DNA from: Casuarina equisetifolia
Lineage: Eukaryota; Streptophyta; Magnoliopsida; Fagales; Casuarinaceae
NCBI GenBank assembly: GCA_028551475.1
Contig: CM052361.1
Location: 15,193,274-15,257,273 of the forward strand
Reading direction: 5' to 3'
DNA length: 64,000 nucleotides
Shown here piece by piece: positions 24,213-37,396 of the stretch; within the stretch, counting starts at the first letter, position 1; every line of letters starts with the position of its first letter. A program made the translations under genes and the position numbers. The notes below the pieces were generated by a model. That model was given only the letters and a program-made list of their open reading frames with translations. It made no database searches and was not told the DNA's origin.

Positions 24213-26682
24213 TTTTGGGAGCATTCTGGTGGAAGGTGGTTTTGAATTGAGCATTTTGGCCATTTAAAGTTATATAATAAGCTTTTTCTGTTGGGCAATC
24301 TGTTTCTCTTTCAAGCTTGTAAATGCGGCATAGCCTCTCTTTGTCTATGAGGAATACTTGTAGAACTCTCATTAGGGATCAATTTCTGTTTCATGACAAT
24401 AAGGGAAACTATTACTTAGAAGCTGAAAACTGTTTGGTTATTTATCTGCAAAGGCACCTTTTTACCTTGATCTGGTTTGATTTGTCATGGCTTCATACAT
24501 GTACGGCCTACTTTCCGGGATAAGATATGATTTATTGATCAAATGATTTGACAATTAGAAGTTCTTGTTTTCAGCCACCGAAGCATGAATGCATCTTGGA
24601 GCAGTGAGACTTATTTATCCCCATTGCATCGTGGTTTAATTTTCATGGACTGTTCGGTGACTTGAGACTCTGTCGCTAGTTTTTCTTTCGTCTGTTTTGG
24701 TGCTGCTAATCTGTGTGATTCCAAATAATTTAGCATTTTTGAGAGGTAGAGAGAGTAGGGATGGGGGAATGAGGAAAAAAAATCTCTTTGGTTACCCGGT
24801 TGACCTCTCATACTTTTGAAGAGAGCAAATGAAGATTGAATGTCTACCAAAAATTAGGGGCAATGGTAGTCCCTACATGAACATGGAGAGTTTGGCACTC
24901 CCATATATCTCCGCACAAATTCGAGGAAGCTCAAACATCAGGCATGCCTTGTTTTGTGTAAATTCCCAGGAATCTGTAATTTTTGTTGTTCATTTGACAA
25001 ACTCTCATGAGCACGTCAGGACCACAGAAAATTGTACTATATACTTTGCCATAAGGATATAAAAAGTTTGACATTTTTTTTTAATTTTCCCAGACTTGTA
25101 TGTCTTACAGATAAGACCTTTGACAAGTATTGTTTCTTGATAAGAGTGTTGTACTGGCAATAACAATGAAGTGATAGTGTAAAGGACCTTTGAAAACATA
25201 TATGCTGTATAGTGCAAGCAAATTATTTATCCGGCAGTGCTGCATGAACACATAACACTTGCATACTTGAAGCTAAATCTCATCGAGCCATGGTCATGTA
25301 ATAACTATATATGTCCATATGCTAAAAATGAAAGGATATTTGAAACTTGTACGCAAAATATCTTGTAACCCAAACTAGAAAATGAGAATGCAGAAGTTAA
25401 AAAGGTGAGGTGGGTAACATAGAAAAGTAATGTACCGAGTTAGTGCCAAAATCTAGGAATATCACCACTCATTTACCCTTGAATTCTTAATACCAAAAGA
25501 AAAAATGATAATTTTAGGTTGGCTTAAATGAAAAGGAAAATAGAGCCCCACATCCTTAATAATAAGAGCTCAGGGTCTGATTATTTAGCACCATTGATTG
25601 TCGATATTCATCTATTATAGTGAAAAGGGATGTATTAACAGTATAAATTGTTTCAAATTATCAAGACATGCACTTGAGGGTTTTTTTAAATTAATCAAAT
25701 TTCTTTCAATTTTTGAATTATTTTTTGGACTGAATTTTAGGTCTTCTATCTTAAATATTTCAATATCTTTTAATAACAAAAAAATTGTAAATAATAGATC
25801 AACGAGTTTTGGATCTTGATTTGACCACTAAATAAACTTCACCTTGAACAATGGATTGTACATCAAACTCTATCACACTGACGCATTAAACTTCGCCTTT
25901 TCCTTCAAACCCGAGGGACGAAGCTGAAATGATGTCAACCAAACCTCTGTGATGCCACAAGTCCTCAGCATTGTAATTGGTAACGAGTTCCTGATTATGA
26001 AATAATCAATATGACATTTCTAAAGTTAAATTTGAGGATAGCATATAAAGAACAATATTAAACAACCCAGATGAGGGTGTTCATTCAAGGTGATTTTACT
26101 TAAGGGACGTGGGCTAGTGGTAGTGGTTGTATTATATTGTTGAGGAGTTTAATCAAAACCTTATTCAAATATGAAAAGATATCAATTCTCTTTGTCTTGA
26201 AGTTTAGAAAAAAAATAGCGTTGACAATATACTATTAAAATCCATTATATATCTATAATCTTCACAAATACAAACACCACAAGAAGTAGTTGTACAACAA
26301 TAGTTCAAATAATTACCATTTTGAGTTTTGACCTGAAGTTTTGGCTTCCTAACTATCGTTTTCAAGCAAATTACCTCCCTTTTAATCCATCACAAACATG
26401 TATTTTCATAAAAGATGGTGGCTATCGTTATCATAAATAAGGTGTAAGACTGTGAATCACACAACTAGAAAGTTAATAAAAAGCAAGTTTTATCAATATT
26501 AGGTATCCAAGTAGTATCATTTAGCTGCAACAAAGGTAGCATTGTATATTGCTGGAATCAACAAGTTGCTGACAAAATTAGAAAACCATGATATTATTTG
26601 AACTTGACAAATACGAGCACATACATACATAAAGTAAAGTTAAACCAATATCAGAAACAACTTCCATGGGGTGGTGAAATGG
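24213..26682. other. Intergenic DNA, no gene recognised
   Basis: AT-rich sequence after the small membrane protein gene. The first few hundred bases are probably its 3'UTR. Short frames (60-79 codons) on both strands show no recognisable domain or codon pattern. No tRNA, repeat array or mobile element was identified. Confidence 0.6.
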
Positions 26683-27779
26683 TCAAATTAGTTGGAAGAC
26701 TGTAGAAATAACAGAGCACACCGTTTGTATGAGAGTAAGTACAAGATGAACAAAGGCTGCAGTCACATAAATGGTTTTCCATGGCGTGCTGAAACACTTT
26801 TGTTTCAAATATGCTATCGACTTGTGCTTGGACTCGTAGCTGTTCAGTTCTTCACAAAGTGCAGCAAAAGAGACGGGGGTCTCCGTGGCAAGTTCGTGCA
26901 TTAAACTCACTTACGTTTTGTTGGCGTTCTGCAAGTTCTCAAGAATTCCATACTTGACTAATATGTCCAATCATTCTGAGTCTCGAGAAGCTGAGACATT
27001 CACAACAAAATCACTTAACGTAGTTCGTGCCACCAAAGCGTTTCTCCATGAAGACCGAGTTACGAAATAATATTTACGTAGCTGGACCTAAACTTTAGTC
27101 GTGGGACTTCCAAAATCCCTCTAGCGAAATGAAGACCAAAGTTTCCACCCAACATAACCTTAAACTTGACGCGAGCCTGGTAGAGCTCCTAAGGATCGAA
27201 AGCATCTTGCCAGCATGAGTGCGACACTTACATGGCCAGAGAATTCCTGAAGAATGAAGAAAGGAAGCTGATTCTCAAGTAATAGCATGCCTGATCTCAC
27301 AGTAAGTAACATTGACGGTCTATTACATATACTGTCGTTTCTGTCTCGAAGGTGAGGGAATGCGAACTTGATTAAGAACCCAATGATGAAGACAGCATCG
27401 ATCAGAATGATTTTAGTGAATTCATTACTGCTAATCCCAGTTTCTCCTCGATAACAAGTACGCAGTCTTTCTTCCTTATTATAGTTTTAACAAAGAACGC
27501 CAAGCTTAACTTGGTCCAATTAACAATATCATTCAGGCACCTCAATTTATGTTCTTCCATAGCTTTTAGGCCTTTCTCACCGTGATGAAAAGGGCCAATG
27601 GAGACCATCCGTGGTGAATAGGCCTTTTTTATTGACTTCAAGCAGTCGCTTAGGGACTCTAAAAATACTAGATCCTGACGATTCAGGAGACAACAACGCA
27701 ACTCTTTCTTCAATAAACCTTCCACATCCATAATAAGCGGGTCTGCTTTGTCAAATGAACCATGATTATCTCGATGCAT
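26683..27779 (-). pseudogene. DUF247 (UPF0481) family gene, broken
   Basis: On the minus strand the first 125 codons (27779-27402) read as a DUF247 N-terminus, with YSPRMVSIGPFHHGEKGLKA and MEEHKLRCLNDIV. The frame then shifts near 27400-27430 and continues as IILIDAVFIIGFLIKF and MLLLENQLPFFILQEF. It shifts again near 27180-27240 to ELYQARVKFKVMLGGNFGLH, reads through stops near 26965 and 26910, and ends in a typical C-terminal part (FSTPWKTIYVTAAFVHLVLT membrane helix) with a stop at 26683. Intact members are usually 400-550 aa with one C-terminal helix; about 365 codons are spanned here. Family function is poorly known, although some members act in grass self-incompatibility. Two frameshifts plus stops make this a pseudogene. 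Confidence 0.82.
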
Positions 27780-28844
27780 CTATTTTGATCACTGTCAGGA
27801 AATTCCATTGTTGTCATCAAAAAAGACTTTAAGATTCACGAGACACAATCAACATGTTTTTCACGAACTATGATATAAATAAAAACATTAAAAAAAAAAA
27901 AACCAACTATATGTAACAAAACATTTTAAATGAATTTGGTTGTGTCCTACTTTAATGTCTCTATTAACCAATTAAGAATACATAGTACTTAAGTTTTATT
28001 CAAATTAAGGCGCAAAAATGAAAAGATCACAATTATTTAGCATAGTGTCTGTGTGTAGGATATTGATTGTTTGCAATACAATACCCTTCGGTTTTGTTTC
28101 AAGGGGTTTGCTAGTAAAAAGCAAAACAGTGAAGCATTCCATATTAATGGTATCTCAATATCCCTTCTTTAACAAGAACCCAAATTAAAAGATAAGCTTA
28201 AGTCTCTTACTCCCTCGGGCCTAAGAAAACCTCACTAGTGCTCCTGCCACAAAAAATTAGCTTCCCATGAAAACCAGCTTCCCAATCAAGGAATTCATCC
28301 TCTAAAGGCATGGTCAAAGTTTTGACCGTGAAATTTACTAGACGGAGAGTTAAAATTGCACAAACATTTCATCTCCCAAAGAATTTTTTTTTTTCTTCTG
28401 TAATTCAAATATACATAAAGAAAGTGGCAAAGAGAAATTTCCCACTGGGTTAAATCTACAACATATTATGCCATAAACAGAATTTAATAGGGCAATTTGA
28501 GCTGTAAAATAAAGGACAAGTTGGAGGTAAAAACATCAAACTAGGTGAAATGACAGTATAGACTGACATCAAATGAAGCAAGAAAGAAAAAAAAAAAAAA
28601 AAAACCTTTGTTTTCCCCTCGTAAGTCACCGGGAAAAGCCCCAAAGATCTTTCTTCTTTCCTGTATAAATTGCAGTCTTGAAGTTGCTCCAAATGGTCAT
28701 AGCCACCTCTTTGTTTTAACACAAGCTCCTCTGAAGTTAAGACTTTCAAATCAATCTTCAATTATGTAATGTGGGCCCCTAAATAGGAGCAAAATGTCAA
28801 ACAACCGTGCGGTAGTTGAGGTTGTTTTATGCACGTGGATTTCG

Positions 28845-28920
28845 CTTTTATTTATTTTCAACTTTTTCCTTGTCCATTTTGGTCTCTTTTACTTCCCAGG
28901 AAGTTGATATTTGTTCTTGA
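28845..28920 (+). repeat. Dispersed repeat family, copy 1
   Basis: The ttttcaactttttccttgtc word followed by a lttttggtctcttttacttcccag-like segment and ttgatatttgttctt is echoed at 30348-30415 and again, more diverged, at 30437-30500. All three are in the same orientation. Element class unknown. Confidence 0.55.
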
Positions 28921-29524
28921 CGAAAAATATGTGGAAATTTGCAAGCTAATGAACTCAAGCTCGTGGACTTAAACTAAAGGTAATATTCTCAATTTTATAA
29001 TTCACCAAAGGAAAATACACAAAATAATCTGGCAAAATTTTCATGCCAACATCTTCCGGAATATGTCATTTGGATAAAATGCCGTTTTGGTATTCCACCA
29101 AGAGACGAGAGCTGCATCTCTGTTTCATGAGCAACGATCAAAGTCCCTCGCCCCCAGGTTTTGAGAGATGGATGATCGAGTTGGTTTTCAAATGTTTAGC
29201 AACACTATTACTGCCATTGCTTTTGGGATTCATTTTTCTAGTTTATGAACTTATTCATATTGAAAGTCTTTCAGGCGAGAACAAAAACCAGTGACGGTAT
29301 GATTCTCCACCAAAAGATCAGATCTGCCTCTTGACAAAGGTTGCAGTTCCTCCTTCCAAATATAAGAAAGCAAGCTCCTCCAGAAGTCCACTCGAAGTCT
29401 TTCTAAGATTTCGTTTCCACGTACTTCTCCACATTCAATTACGAAGGCTCCACAACAGCAATGCGGTTGGACGTGGCTCATAATTAACATATTTTCTCTC
29501 TCTTGGATCTTTCTTGTAATTGAA

Positions 29525-29602
29525 GAGATGAGGTGGAGCTACAATTATCTGGCATGTTTCTTTGAGATGAGGTGGAGCTATTATTATCTGGCATGCGTCG
29601 TT
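29525..29602 (+). repeat. 39-bp tandem duplication
   Basis: gagatgaggtggagctacaa and ttatctggcatgtttcttt is followed directly by gagatgaggtggagctatta and ttatctggcatgc, with two to three differences. No coding role is seen. Confidence 0.85.
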
Positions 29603-29784
29603 CGAGATAAAGGATCCATATTTCTGAACTTTTTCACTCCATCATCACGGGTGGTTAGTGGGGTGTAAGGAGTTTGTTTTTCAATCAGTAACAACTTTTG
29701 CTATCATCAAGGGGGGTTGGGAGGCTTTATTTCTTGAAGCCAAAAAGATGCTCCAAGAAAGTAAGCATTGTGAGACACGAGGAC

Positions 29785-29822
29785 AAAAAAAAAAAAAAAA
29801 AAAGAGAGAGAGAGAGAGAGAA
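29785..29822 (+). repeat. Poly-A and (AG)n tract
   Basis: A run of about 19 A followed by about nine AG units. An A-rich run of this kind could be the tail of an old retroposon, but no element body was recognised upstream. Confidence 0.85.
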
Positions 29823-30347
29823 GGAAAAAGAGCATGAAGGAAAAACAACATATAGAGTTTGTATAATTAGATTTGTGCAAATCTAAGTGTAAATTGTAGT
29901 ATAGTTTTTTTTAGTGTAATGCAAAAGAAAATAAAATTTATAAGTCATTTTTGTTTAACTTTTGTGCACTTTTTTATATTTTTAAAAGTATTTGAAGAGT
30001 GTATTTAGTAAAAAATTCTTATGGAAAAACTTTTGTACTATTGATTACATATAGTGAAAGATATTTTGTGTAATTAATTATTGACTAAACCACATAAATT
30101 TACGTGTTCTCTTGTGTAATTTGATATTTGTTATTTAATTTTTTATTTAGTCAACATCCAAAACAATATATTTAGCTTGGTGAAAAATCTATTTTGATCA
30201 TTAATTTAGGCTCACTTAGAATATTATACTAAATTCTTGCTATGCATTACACACCGGTTTGTTATTTGGCACAACAAATGCATTATCTATCAGACTTGCC
30301 TTTACGTTCAAACGAGGGTCTTCTTCGAAAGTCTATTTCTCTTATAA

Positions 30348-30545
30348 CCATTTTCAACTTTTTCCTTATCATTTTCGTCCCTTTTCTTCCCAGCGAGTTC
30401 GTGTATCCGATGGGCCCAACCTATTGAATTAAACAACTTTTTTCTTGTCCTTTTCATTCCTATTATTTCCAAAAAGTTCACATTTGCTCTTAATCTGCTA
30501 CCAAAAACCCAATGGGCCCAACCTATCAACTTAAAAGACCCCACC
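30348..30545 (+). repeat. Dispersed repeat family, copies 2 and 3 in tandem
   Basis: Two related units lie side by side. Each has a pyrimidine-rich start (tttttccttatcattttcgt; tttttcttgtccttttcatt) and ends with cgatgggcccaacctatt or caatgggcccaacctatc, about 125 bp apart. Their start also matches 28845-28920. Confidence 0.65.
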
Positions 30546-31013
30546 AATTTTGAACTTTATTTCATTTAATCTCGAACTACAGTTTGTATGTATTGAACGG
30601 AGGAATATGTGTAAACAAGTGTTGTAAACAAGCGTTGGTTCTATAACCAAAATAATGGTATGCCCACCTGCTGGGGCAATTATGACACGTTTAGGGATCA
30701 TCCAAAGTGGACCTAGGTCCATAGGTCCATTGACCTTTTGCTTTTGGTATAGATTAGCAGGTTTTTGGGCCTTCAGGTAGGAGGTAAGGTTGGCGTTTGG
30801 ATAGCCAGGCCTTTCGGCTATTAGAATGAGGCATTATAGGACCTTGCAATCAAGCCTCTACCAGGCCTGTTGGTGTAAGGCCTTGTAGTAGACTGCAGCT
30901 CGGCCTTATGCCTTTTGTGTAAGCCCAATATGGGTAATATATAGTACTGTCAGGCCCGGATAGCCTTATATCTTGTATGGGCTCTGCCAATTTATTAATC
31001 CATTTTAGGGTAA

Positions 31014-31102
31014 TATACATACATACATACGTACGTACGGTACGTACGGTACGTACGTACGGTACGTACGTACGTACGTATGTATGTATGTATGTATGTA
31101 TA
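31014..31102. repeat. Palindromic tetranucleotide array (CATA)n(CGTA)n(TGTA)n
   Basis: The left arm is tatacatacatacatacgta, the core is repeated acgt units with three extra G that break the 4-base phase, and the right arm is cgtacgtatgtatgtatgta to tata. The arms are reverse complements of each other, so the 89-bp tract could fold into a long hairpin or cruciform. It is also an island of CpG in AT-rich DNA. Confidence 0.9.
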
Positions 31103-34100
31103 ACATAGTATCTAACCTATACAAAGTATTTTTACAATTAAACGAATATTTCTTATTTTTTCTACATAATGTGTTAATTAGAATTGTTAAATAGAAATAT
31201 GTTTAGTACTCATTATTTTCATAACACCAAATAATATATGATTTTTTTATCAAATACTCTTTTGCTGGCACACACCTTCTTGGAATATTTTACAACTTCA
31301 TCCTAATACATCAGAATGTCTTTTCACATGTGTTAAATATTTCCACATTTATTGTTTTCATCAAAATATTCTCTACTCAAACGTGGTCAAACCAACTAAA
31401 AAACCCTTTTCACCAACAAATATAACAATGAGCAACACAAACTTGTAAACCACCACACAATTTTTCACCTTCAAGAAAAACCAAAACACCTAATAGCTTA
31501 AACCACGCCTCTTTGAGTTTCATTACACACCTTGGGGTGGATTGTTCTATTACCTCTTGGCAAAAAATAAAAATAAAAAATACAGAATCTTATAAACTTT
31601 TCTCTACCTCTTTAAGGTTCATATATTGCTTGGACCTACTCACTTATTAGGGTCAAATATTGCTTGGACCAACTCTCAAGCTTCTTGTCGGGGAAGGATT
31701 CACCTTGTTATGCCTATAAAAACAATGGCCTTCCTTTCCTGGCCTAAACAACTCACAATGGCCTCTCAAAGTTAGCACTTCCCTTGAAAGATCAATGAAA
31801 GTAGTCTTTGCATATTGCTTCCCTTTAGGAATGAGAAATCTGTGCATATAACTTCCCTATAGAGAGGAGAGCAATCCATTAAAAATTACACATCTTCCTT
31901 AAGTCGATAAATAATAGAATATGAATCACCCTAAGGTGAAGAAATATGGTTTAAGCTATGCCTTTGACATGACAAACATACCCTTAAAAGTTCCTTTCAC
32001 ACTTCAATTTTATATACAAATGATCAATTAAAGCAAATCTTAAGCTTGCTTAAAATTAGGGTTTCTCACAACCAACCCAATTTTTTTCTTACTCAAATTG
32101 AAATGATAATACTACTTCAGATTAATAGATGATATATACATTTTGTTCTATAAAAGAACCTTTATCAAATATATAGGATATATACAAGTATTTTTTAGAT
32201 TACAAGTTGAACAAAGAAGCTCAACGTTTCCATTGATTTTTATATTTAAACCGTAGCTAAGTGGTTTGTTTCTACCCATTGCCAAATCGTTAGAGAGTTC
32301 GTTAGGCCTAAAAAGATATGAGTTTTATGTTATTATTAGACTTTTCAAATAATTAATTTGAGTTTTTTTTTTCTTTAAATAAGACTTAAGGTTTGCATGG
32401 CTAAAATCCAATCGTTTTAGGTGATCGAAACCAATTGTGTTAGGTCATGGATTAGGACCATTTAATAGAGAGTAGAAAGAAGGTGGATGTTGAGTTGTTT
32501 TATAATTGAAACTTAAGTAATAGTCTTCATTGAAGAAGGAATTTCAAGTTTTGATCTTACTAACTTTCACTTTGATTTTCGATCTTGTAAGGAAATGCAG
32601 TTGGAATTGACTTTATAATTTAGTTGTTTTTGTCACTTGGTAGTCGCTTTTGTATGTAGGGGACACCCATAATGTCTTCTGCGTGACAATTGCCCTTAGG
32701 AGAAAAAGAAGCTAGTTTTGCTCAGAAATGGTGAAATCAAATTTAGGTTTCATCGATCAACCACCCTTAGCCCACCTTCTCGCATGTTCGTCCAAGTGAA
32801 AGACTACAATGTTTTTGAACTAAGCGATAATGCTTAGCTCATAAAAACACGTAAACAAATCACATATTTCTCAACAAAATTGCATTGTGAAGCAGCATTT
32901 TTTACTTAAATGAAATGAATCAAAGGATAATATTTCCTCTGGGGTAAAAACTCAACTATTAAGCTCCAAAAGGACAACATTATTTCCTAAAATATTGGCC
33001 CAAAATAATACTTTGTTGTATGGCAAATGCACATGATTTATTTGAGAAAAACAGCGTAATATTTCTTATCTTATTTCTTGAATATACTCTCCAAAAGTAT
33101 TCCAAAATCATTTTGTGTACTTATTTTTGAGTGGAGAAAGCACAACATTTTCCTGCACTAAGGTATCTAATATTTCCCATGTATCGTGCACATAGGCAAC
33201 AAATAATGTGTTCAGAATTCATCATAAACTAATCACCATGATCCTTATAATTTGTATAGACATGATGGTGTACTTAAGTTGTAAAATATTATTTAAATTA
33301 AGCATCAAACTAAAAATTTAATTATCTGGTTTGAGGTACAAGATATTATGTTTGTAAGTATCAAATATCCCTAATTAGGGGACATAAATACTTTAACAAG
33401 CCTATGTAAACGGCTTAGAGAGATTATACTTTTAAGAGTTCTAGTGTTACAACTTCAATTCTCACAAGATATGATAAAATATATACGTAAATAATAACTT
33501 GCCACGTGGGTGTTTATTTCAAATATATTTTTATGTTCACAAAAAATATTTACATTATCCAAATTAAGACTTTGTCGAGCATATATTCTCTTACATTGAA
33601 ATAAACGTGATCTCCATGTGCATGTTTTAGCTTATATTAATTATTATTATTATTATTTTAATTTAGACTAAGGGAAAATGCGAGTTTTCTTTCAAAAGGG
33701 ACAATAAGGAAAAAAAATTCAAAAAGCAAAATTGTTGAGGAGAATGGTTCAGTGATTATTCAAAGGGCCCTGCCAGTCCAAGAGATAGGTAGTTCGATAA
33801 CCCTTCCTTGTGTATGTAAGTTAAAAAAAATAAAGTAAAAGACACCTTGTGGAGTTGCATGGCCACTTACCACTTCTATTAGAATATCTACAAAGCAATT
33901 TTTTTTTCTTTTGTAATAAATTATTGTGAATTTCATTGTTTATCCACGTCACAAAAAAAATTACCTAAGAAAATAAACAACATAAACATAGGTGTGATCC
34001 ATGTAGTCTCATGGATACTTTGTTAGATTAGGACACGTGGAATATATGAACTCATGATTTTGCACATCTATGTTACGAACACCATTTTTTTTTTTTAACA

Positions 34101-35652
34101 TCAACTGGTTATAGAATAAATATTTTATAACCAAAGTAAAAATTTGAACGAAAGTGATGTGACGAAAACATTTTAAAATTTTTAAAAATTGATGTCCAGA
34201 AAGATAAAATATTTTATCTCCCTTTTAAAGTAATGTTGACTATATCAAATGTAATGGAACTTCAATGACCAGTACTCACCAATTATCTAGTAGAAGTGTC
34301 ATGATTTACTCTTACGTGGAAGCACATGGTCCATATACTTCAAATTTGAAGATAAGGTTTTTAATGTTAAGAGTCATTTTTTGGGAAGGAATAAAACAGA
34401 ACAAAAATGCTGACTCTTACAGCGTATGACTTGTTCAGATCTATGTCATTCCTTAAAATTACGAAATAAAAAACAAAAATTATTGAAGACGGCATCGACA
34501 GGACGTGCACTACATAAAGACGGCAAAGCAGCATTATTATTTATTTCCTGTCTCATCATCATAAATGTAATGACGAAGTGGAAGACTGCCACGCCCGCAC
34601 CTTCAATCCAGTTGCTCTCAGGTTCAATGTATGCCCTTAATAGCCATTTTCAGAAAACCTGAAAACTAAAAGAAGAAAAAGAAAAAAGTGAATGGACAGC
34701 GGGGGCTCCGGGATGCACAAAATATAAGTACAGGGAAGTAAAAATTTAACTACTTTCGTTTTCTAGGAAGTAAAACTTTATTTGAAGATACTTTAAAAGG
34801 AATATCATATTATTTAGGAGATAGAGATTATATTAGAACTTTAGTTTTTTAGTACTTTCATGCATCTACAATCGGTAAAAATTTATTGTGGTATAATATT
34901 CAGACCTAAAAAATAAAGTTCTAATATAATCAAAAGACATGCATTTAGTATTGGTAAAATTATTACAGTGTAAATATTCAATTATGTATTATTAAAATGG
35001 ATTTGATTAAATGTAATTGTTTCATTTTAATTTATAAGTTAATTTTTAAAGTAGATTTAGATATTCTTTATATGATATCAAAGTTCAAATCTCCCTTAGC
35101 ATATTTTATAAATTTTGATAAATTAGATTCATGTAAAAAGTGACATTCATAGGATAAATGTCCATATTATAGTGAGAGAGAGTATATAGACACCTAATCT
35201 CGCATTGTTGAGATCTAAAAGTATGTATTTAATTAAATATGGTTGTTTCATTTAATTTCATGAACAAATTATTATATGAATTTGACCTTCTTGCATAAGT
35301 TGCTCACAATAGACCAAAAAAAAAAACTGCATATAAACTCTAAATTCAACAATAGCCAGCGATGCATTAAAAAGCATTAGATGTGTTATAAGTAAATCTA
35401 TTTTTGATATTCATTTTGATAAATAAAAGATATAAATTATAAAAAAATCCTTAAAAAAGTGAAAAGTATAGATACTTTGTTTATTCATCTCGAACAGTTA
35501 TACTTAATCTAAAGAGATAACACACAAGGGATAAATGCTCTTGCCATACTAAAAACTGTTAATGTTTAGATTCTTTCAAAATTGAATGTGAAAAAGTAAA
35601 TTCTTCTATCTCGACAAAGCTTTTTTTTTTTTTTTGTTTTGCCATCTAGCAT

Positions 35653-36012
35653 ATGTATCCAATCAAGTCAAACACGTCAGCTCTAACAAATTGTAGAAAC
35701 AGAAGCTCTTTGTTCCTATCTAGAGACTTAGACCTTTTTTGGAGTCCACAGGTTCTTCAAACTTCTCTTCAACACGCGTACGTTCCATTTGTTGACGCTT
35801 ATTTTGTTCAGACACCCATTATTAACGCAATGTCGCCTTATTTCACACGAGGATTTCATGGACACGCAATTAAGGCATGTTTACCAGGGCTTTCCGTTTA
35901 CTTTGGGCAGCATAATGTTTTTGACTCCTCAATTCCCTCCCTGCTAATCTTGTGCACAACCAAAAAAAAAATTGTGCGCGAATGGAATTCATACTTGAAA
36001 GATATTATTTGA
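35653..36012 (+). other. Unrecognised 119-codon open frame
   Basis: An uninterrupted ATG-to-stop frame starting MYPIKSNTSALTNCRNRSS, with a middle containing FVQTPIINAMSPYFTRGFHG. I do not recognise it. It is the longest frame in the intergenic region but shows no clear domain, splice context or paralog, so it is as likely to be chance as a gene. Confidence 0.2.
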
Positions 36013-36850
36013 ATTTAAATTGTTTTGAATCAGATAGCAGGGTCAAGATTGTTCCTAACGATTGCGTGCCAAAATAAGCGGATGCTGCAGAAGCTGCGGA
36101 GAAAGAGGAAAGGAAAAACGGGAAAAAGGAAATTGATAGGAAGGATTGTCCGTCTACCCTTTGGCAGAGCCAAGACAACGCATTGATTGTCTTCTACTGC
36201 GACCCAGGTTGGAATCTGAATCTATCTCCCCAACAGCAGAAATGCTACGCGTTGTTACGGGTCTCTTACTAATAATAGTAGGAACACGTAAGGAAGACCA
36301 AATTGAGAAAAACAGAGCAAGGCGTAGAGGAAAGGGGCTAGTTAAGTAAAGTTAAGCAAGCTTGTCGTTTATGCCATATCAATAAATTCAGCACCGGGCA
36401 CGTTCGTTCAAAGGGGAAGAAGAAATGCAGCCCTGGACTTTTATAGTTTAATCCTATTCCGGCCACAGATAAATGCTACAGAGATTCAACACAACAGATC
36501 CAGCGGGGCTGAAAAAGCTGTAGAAATTCTCAAAATAAATAAATAAATAAATAAATATGAATCCAGAGCTGAAGGTTATTATTGGCGCATAGAATAATAG
36601 AATGGCAGGGGAAATGAGAGCCACAGAAACCACGTCACGGGGTGGCTGGATCTTCTTACCAGCGAAAGGGCAACAATGTATGTTGGGAACACCGAAACGC
36701 TACTTTGCCTTTCTCCCCCTACCTTCTTTAACCTCATCCAATATTTTTATATAATATATATAGATAACGGGACGATAAAAGACGCTTGCACCATTCCCTG
36801 CCGCCCACGAAAGCGGACGAACGACATCTAATCACCAAATTGGAGATGAT

Positions 36851-37396
36851 TCAGGGTGTGTTAAAAAAAAAAAAGAACCAGCAAGTTCAATAATTCCGTC
36901 GCCACTTTTTTGTAAATGCGTGAGAGGTGCACACGAGCTTGGCGACCAAATGCGATCCAAGTAGAGATTCCGCGACGTCAGCGCGCAACTTGGTAGCCCC
37001 CCTACACAATTATTATTCTTCTTTTCTGAGTTCCGCACGTAATCAGTTATAAGAGGGAAAGGCATATCCCTCCATTTCCTCACCCCCCACCCTCTGCCTA
37101 TTGGACCAGAATCCAGAGCCCGGTTGAGGAAAAAGGGGACGAGAATCTTTCCTTCTCCTCTTCCTTTTAGAATCTCCCGCTTCCCTGGCTTCCTATTTAC
37201 CTCTTCCGGAATCTGGAGACATATTTCGGGCAGGGAACCGCGGGTAGGTTCGTCTTCGGTGTTTCTTGCTTGCTTGTATTTGAATCCTTAGGATCGGGAA
37301 TAACGGGGAAGACAACTGTGTACACACAAATACAAGCCACTTTCTATCGGTGTCTTGAATTGTTGTCTTAGTTGGGTAAGGATTGTGATTTCTAAG
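36851..37396 (+). promoter_or_regulatory. Promoter and 5'UTR of the second CAT gene
   Basis: A GC-richer stretch than its surroundings. It contains cgacgtcagcg (about 36972-36982; a TGACG/ACGT-type bZIP element in reverse), a TATA-like ttataagag (about 37046), an inverted CCAAT box (attgg, about 37100) and a CT-rich leader (37140-37200). A 5'UTR intron ending at ttctaag just before the ATG is possible. Sites are by motif only. Confidence 0.4.

Larger units (their letters stand above)
27780..36850. other. Long intergenic region between the DUF247 pseudogene and the second CAT gene
   Basis: About 9 kb of AT-rich DNA with simple repeats, listed separately, and scattered short frames. A minus-strand stretch at 28761-28600 (MKIDLKVLTSEELVLKQRGG onwards) and another near 28310-28210 look mildly coding but match nothing I know. 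Nothing recognisable is seen between 31.1 and 34.4 kb. Confidence 0.55.

Noticed and set aside
29043-29490. Overlapping plus and minus frames of about 80 codons
   Set aside because: No recognisable family, no splice context and no paralog; left as intergenic.
33750-33820. tRNA-like stretch with gtagttcgataaccc
   Set aside because: Resembles a T-arm box only superficially; no acceptor stem or D-arm could be built by eye.
37355-37396. In-frame upstream ATG of the second CAT gene
   Set aside because: Would add 14 residues (MNCCLSWVRIVISK) unlike CAT N-termini; ATG 37397 fits the family and the first copy better. Not excluded by sequence alone.
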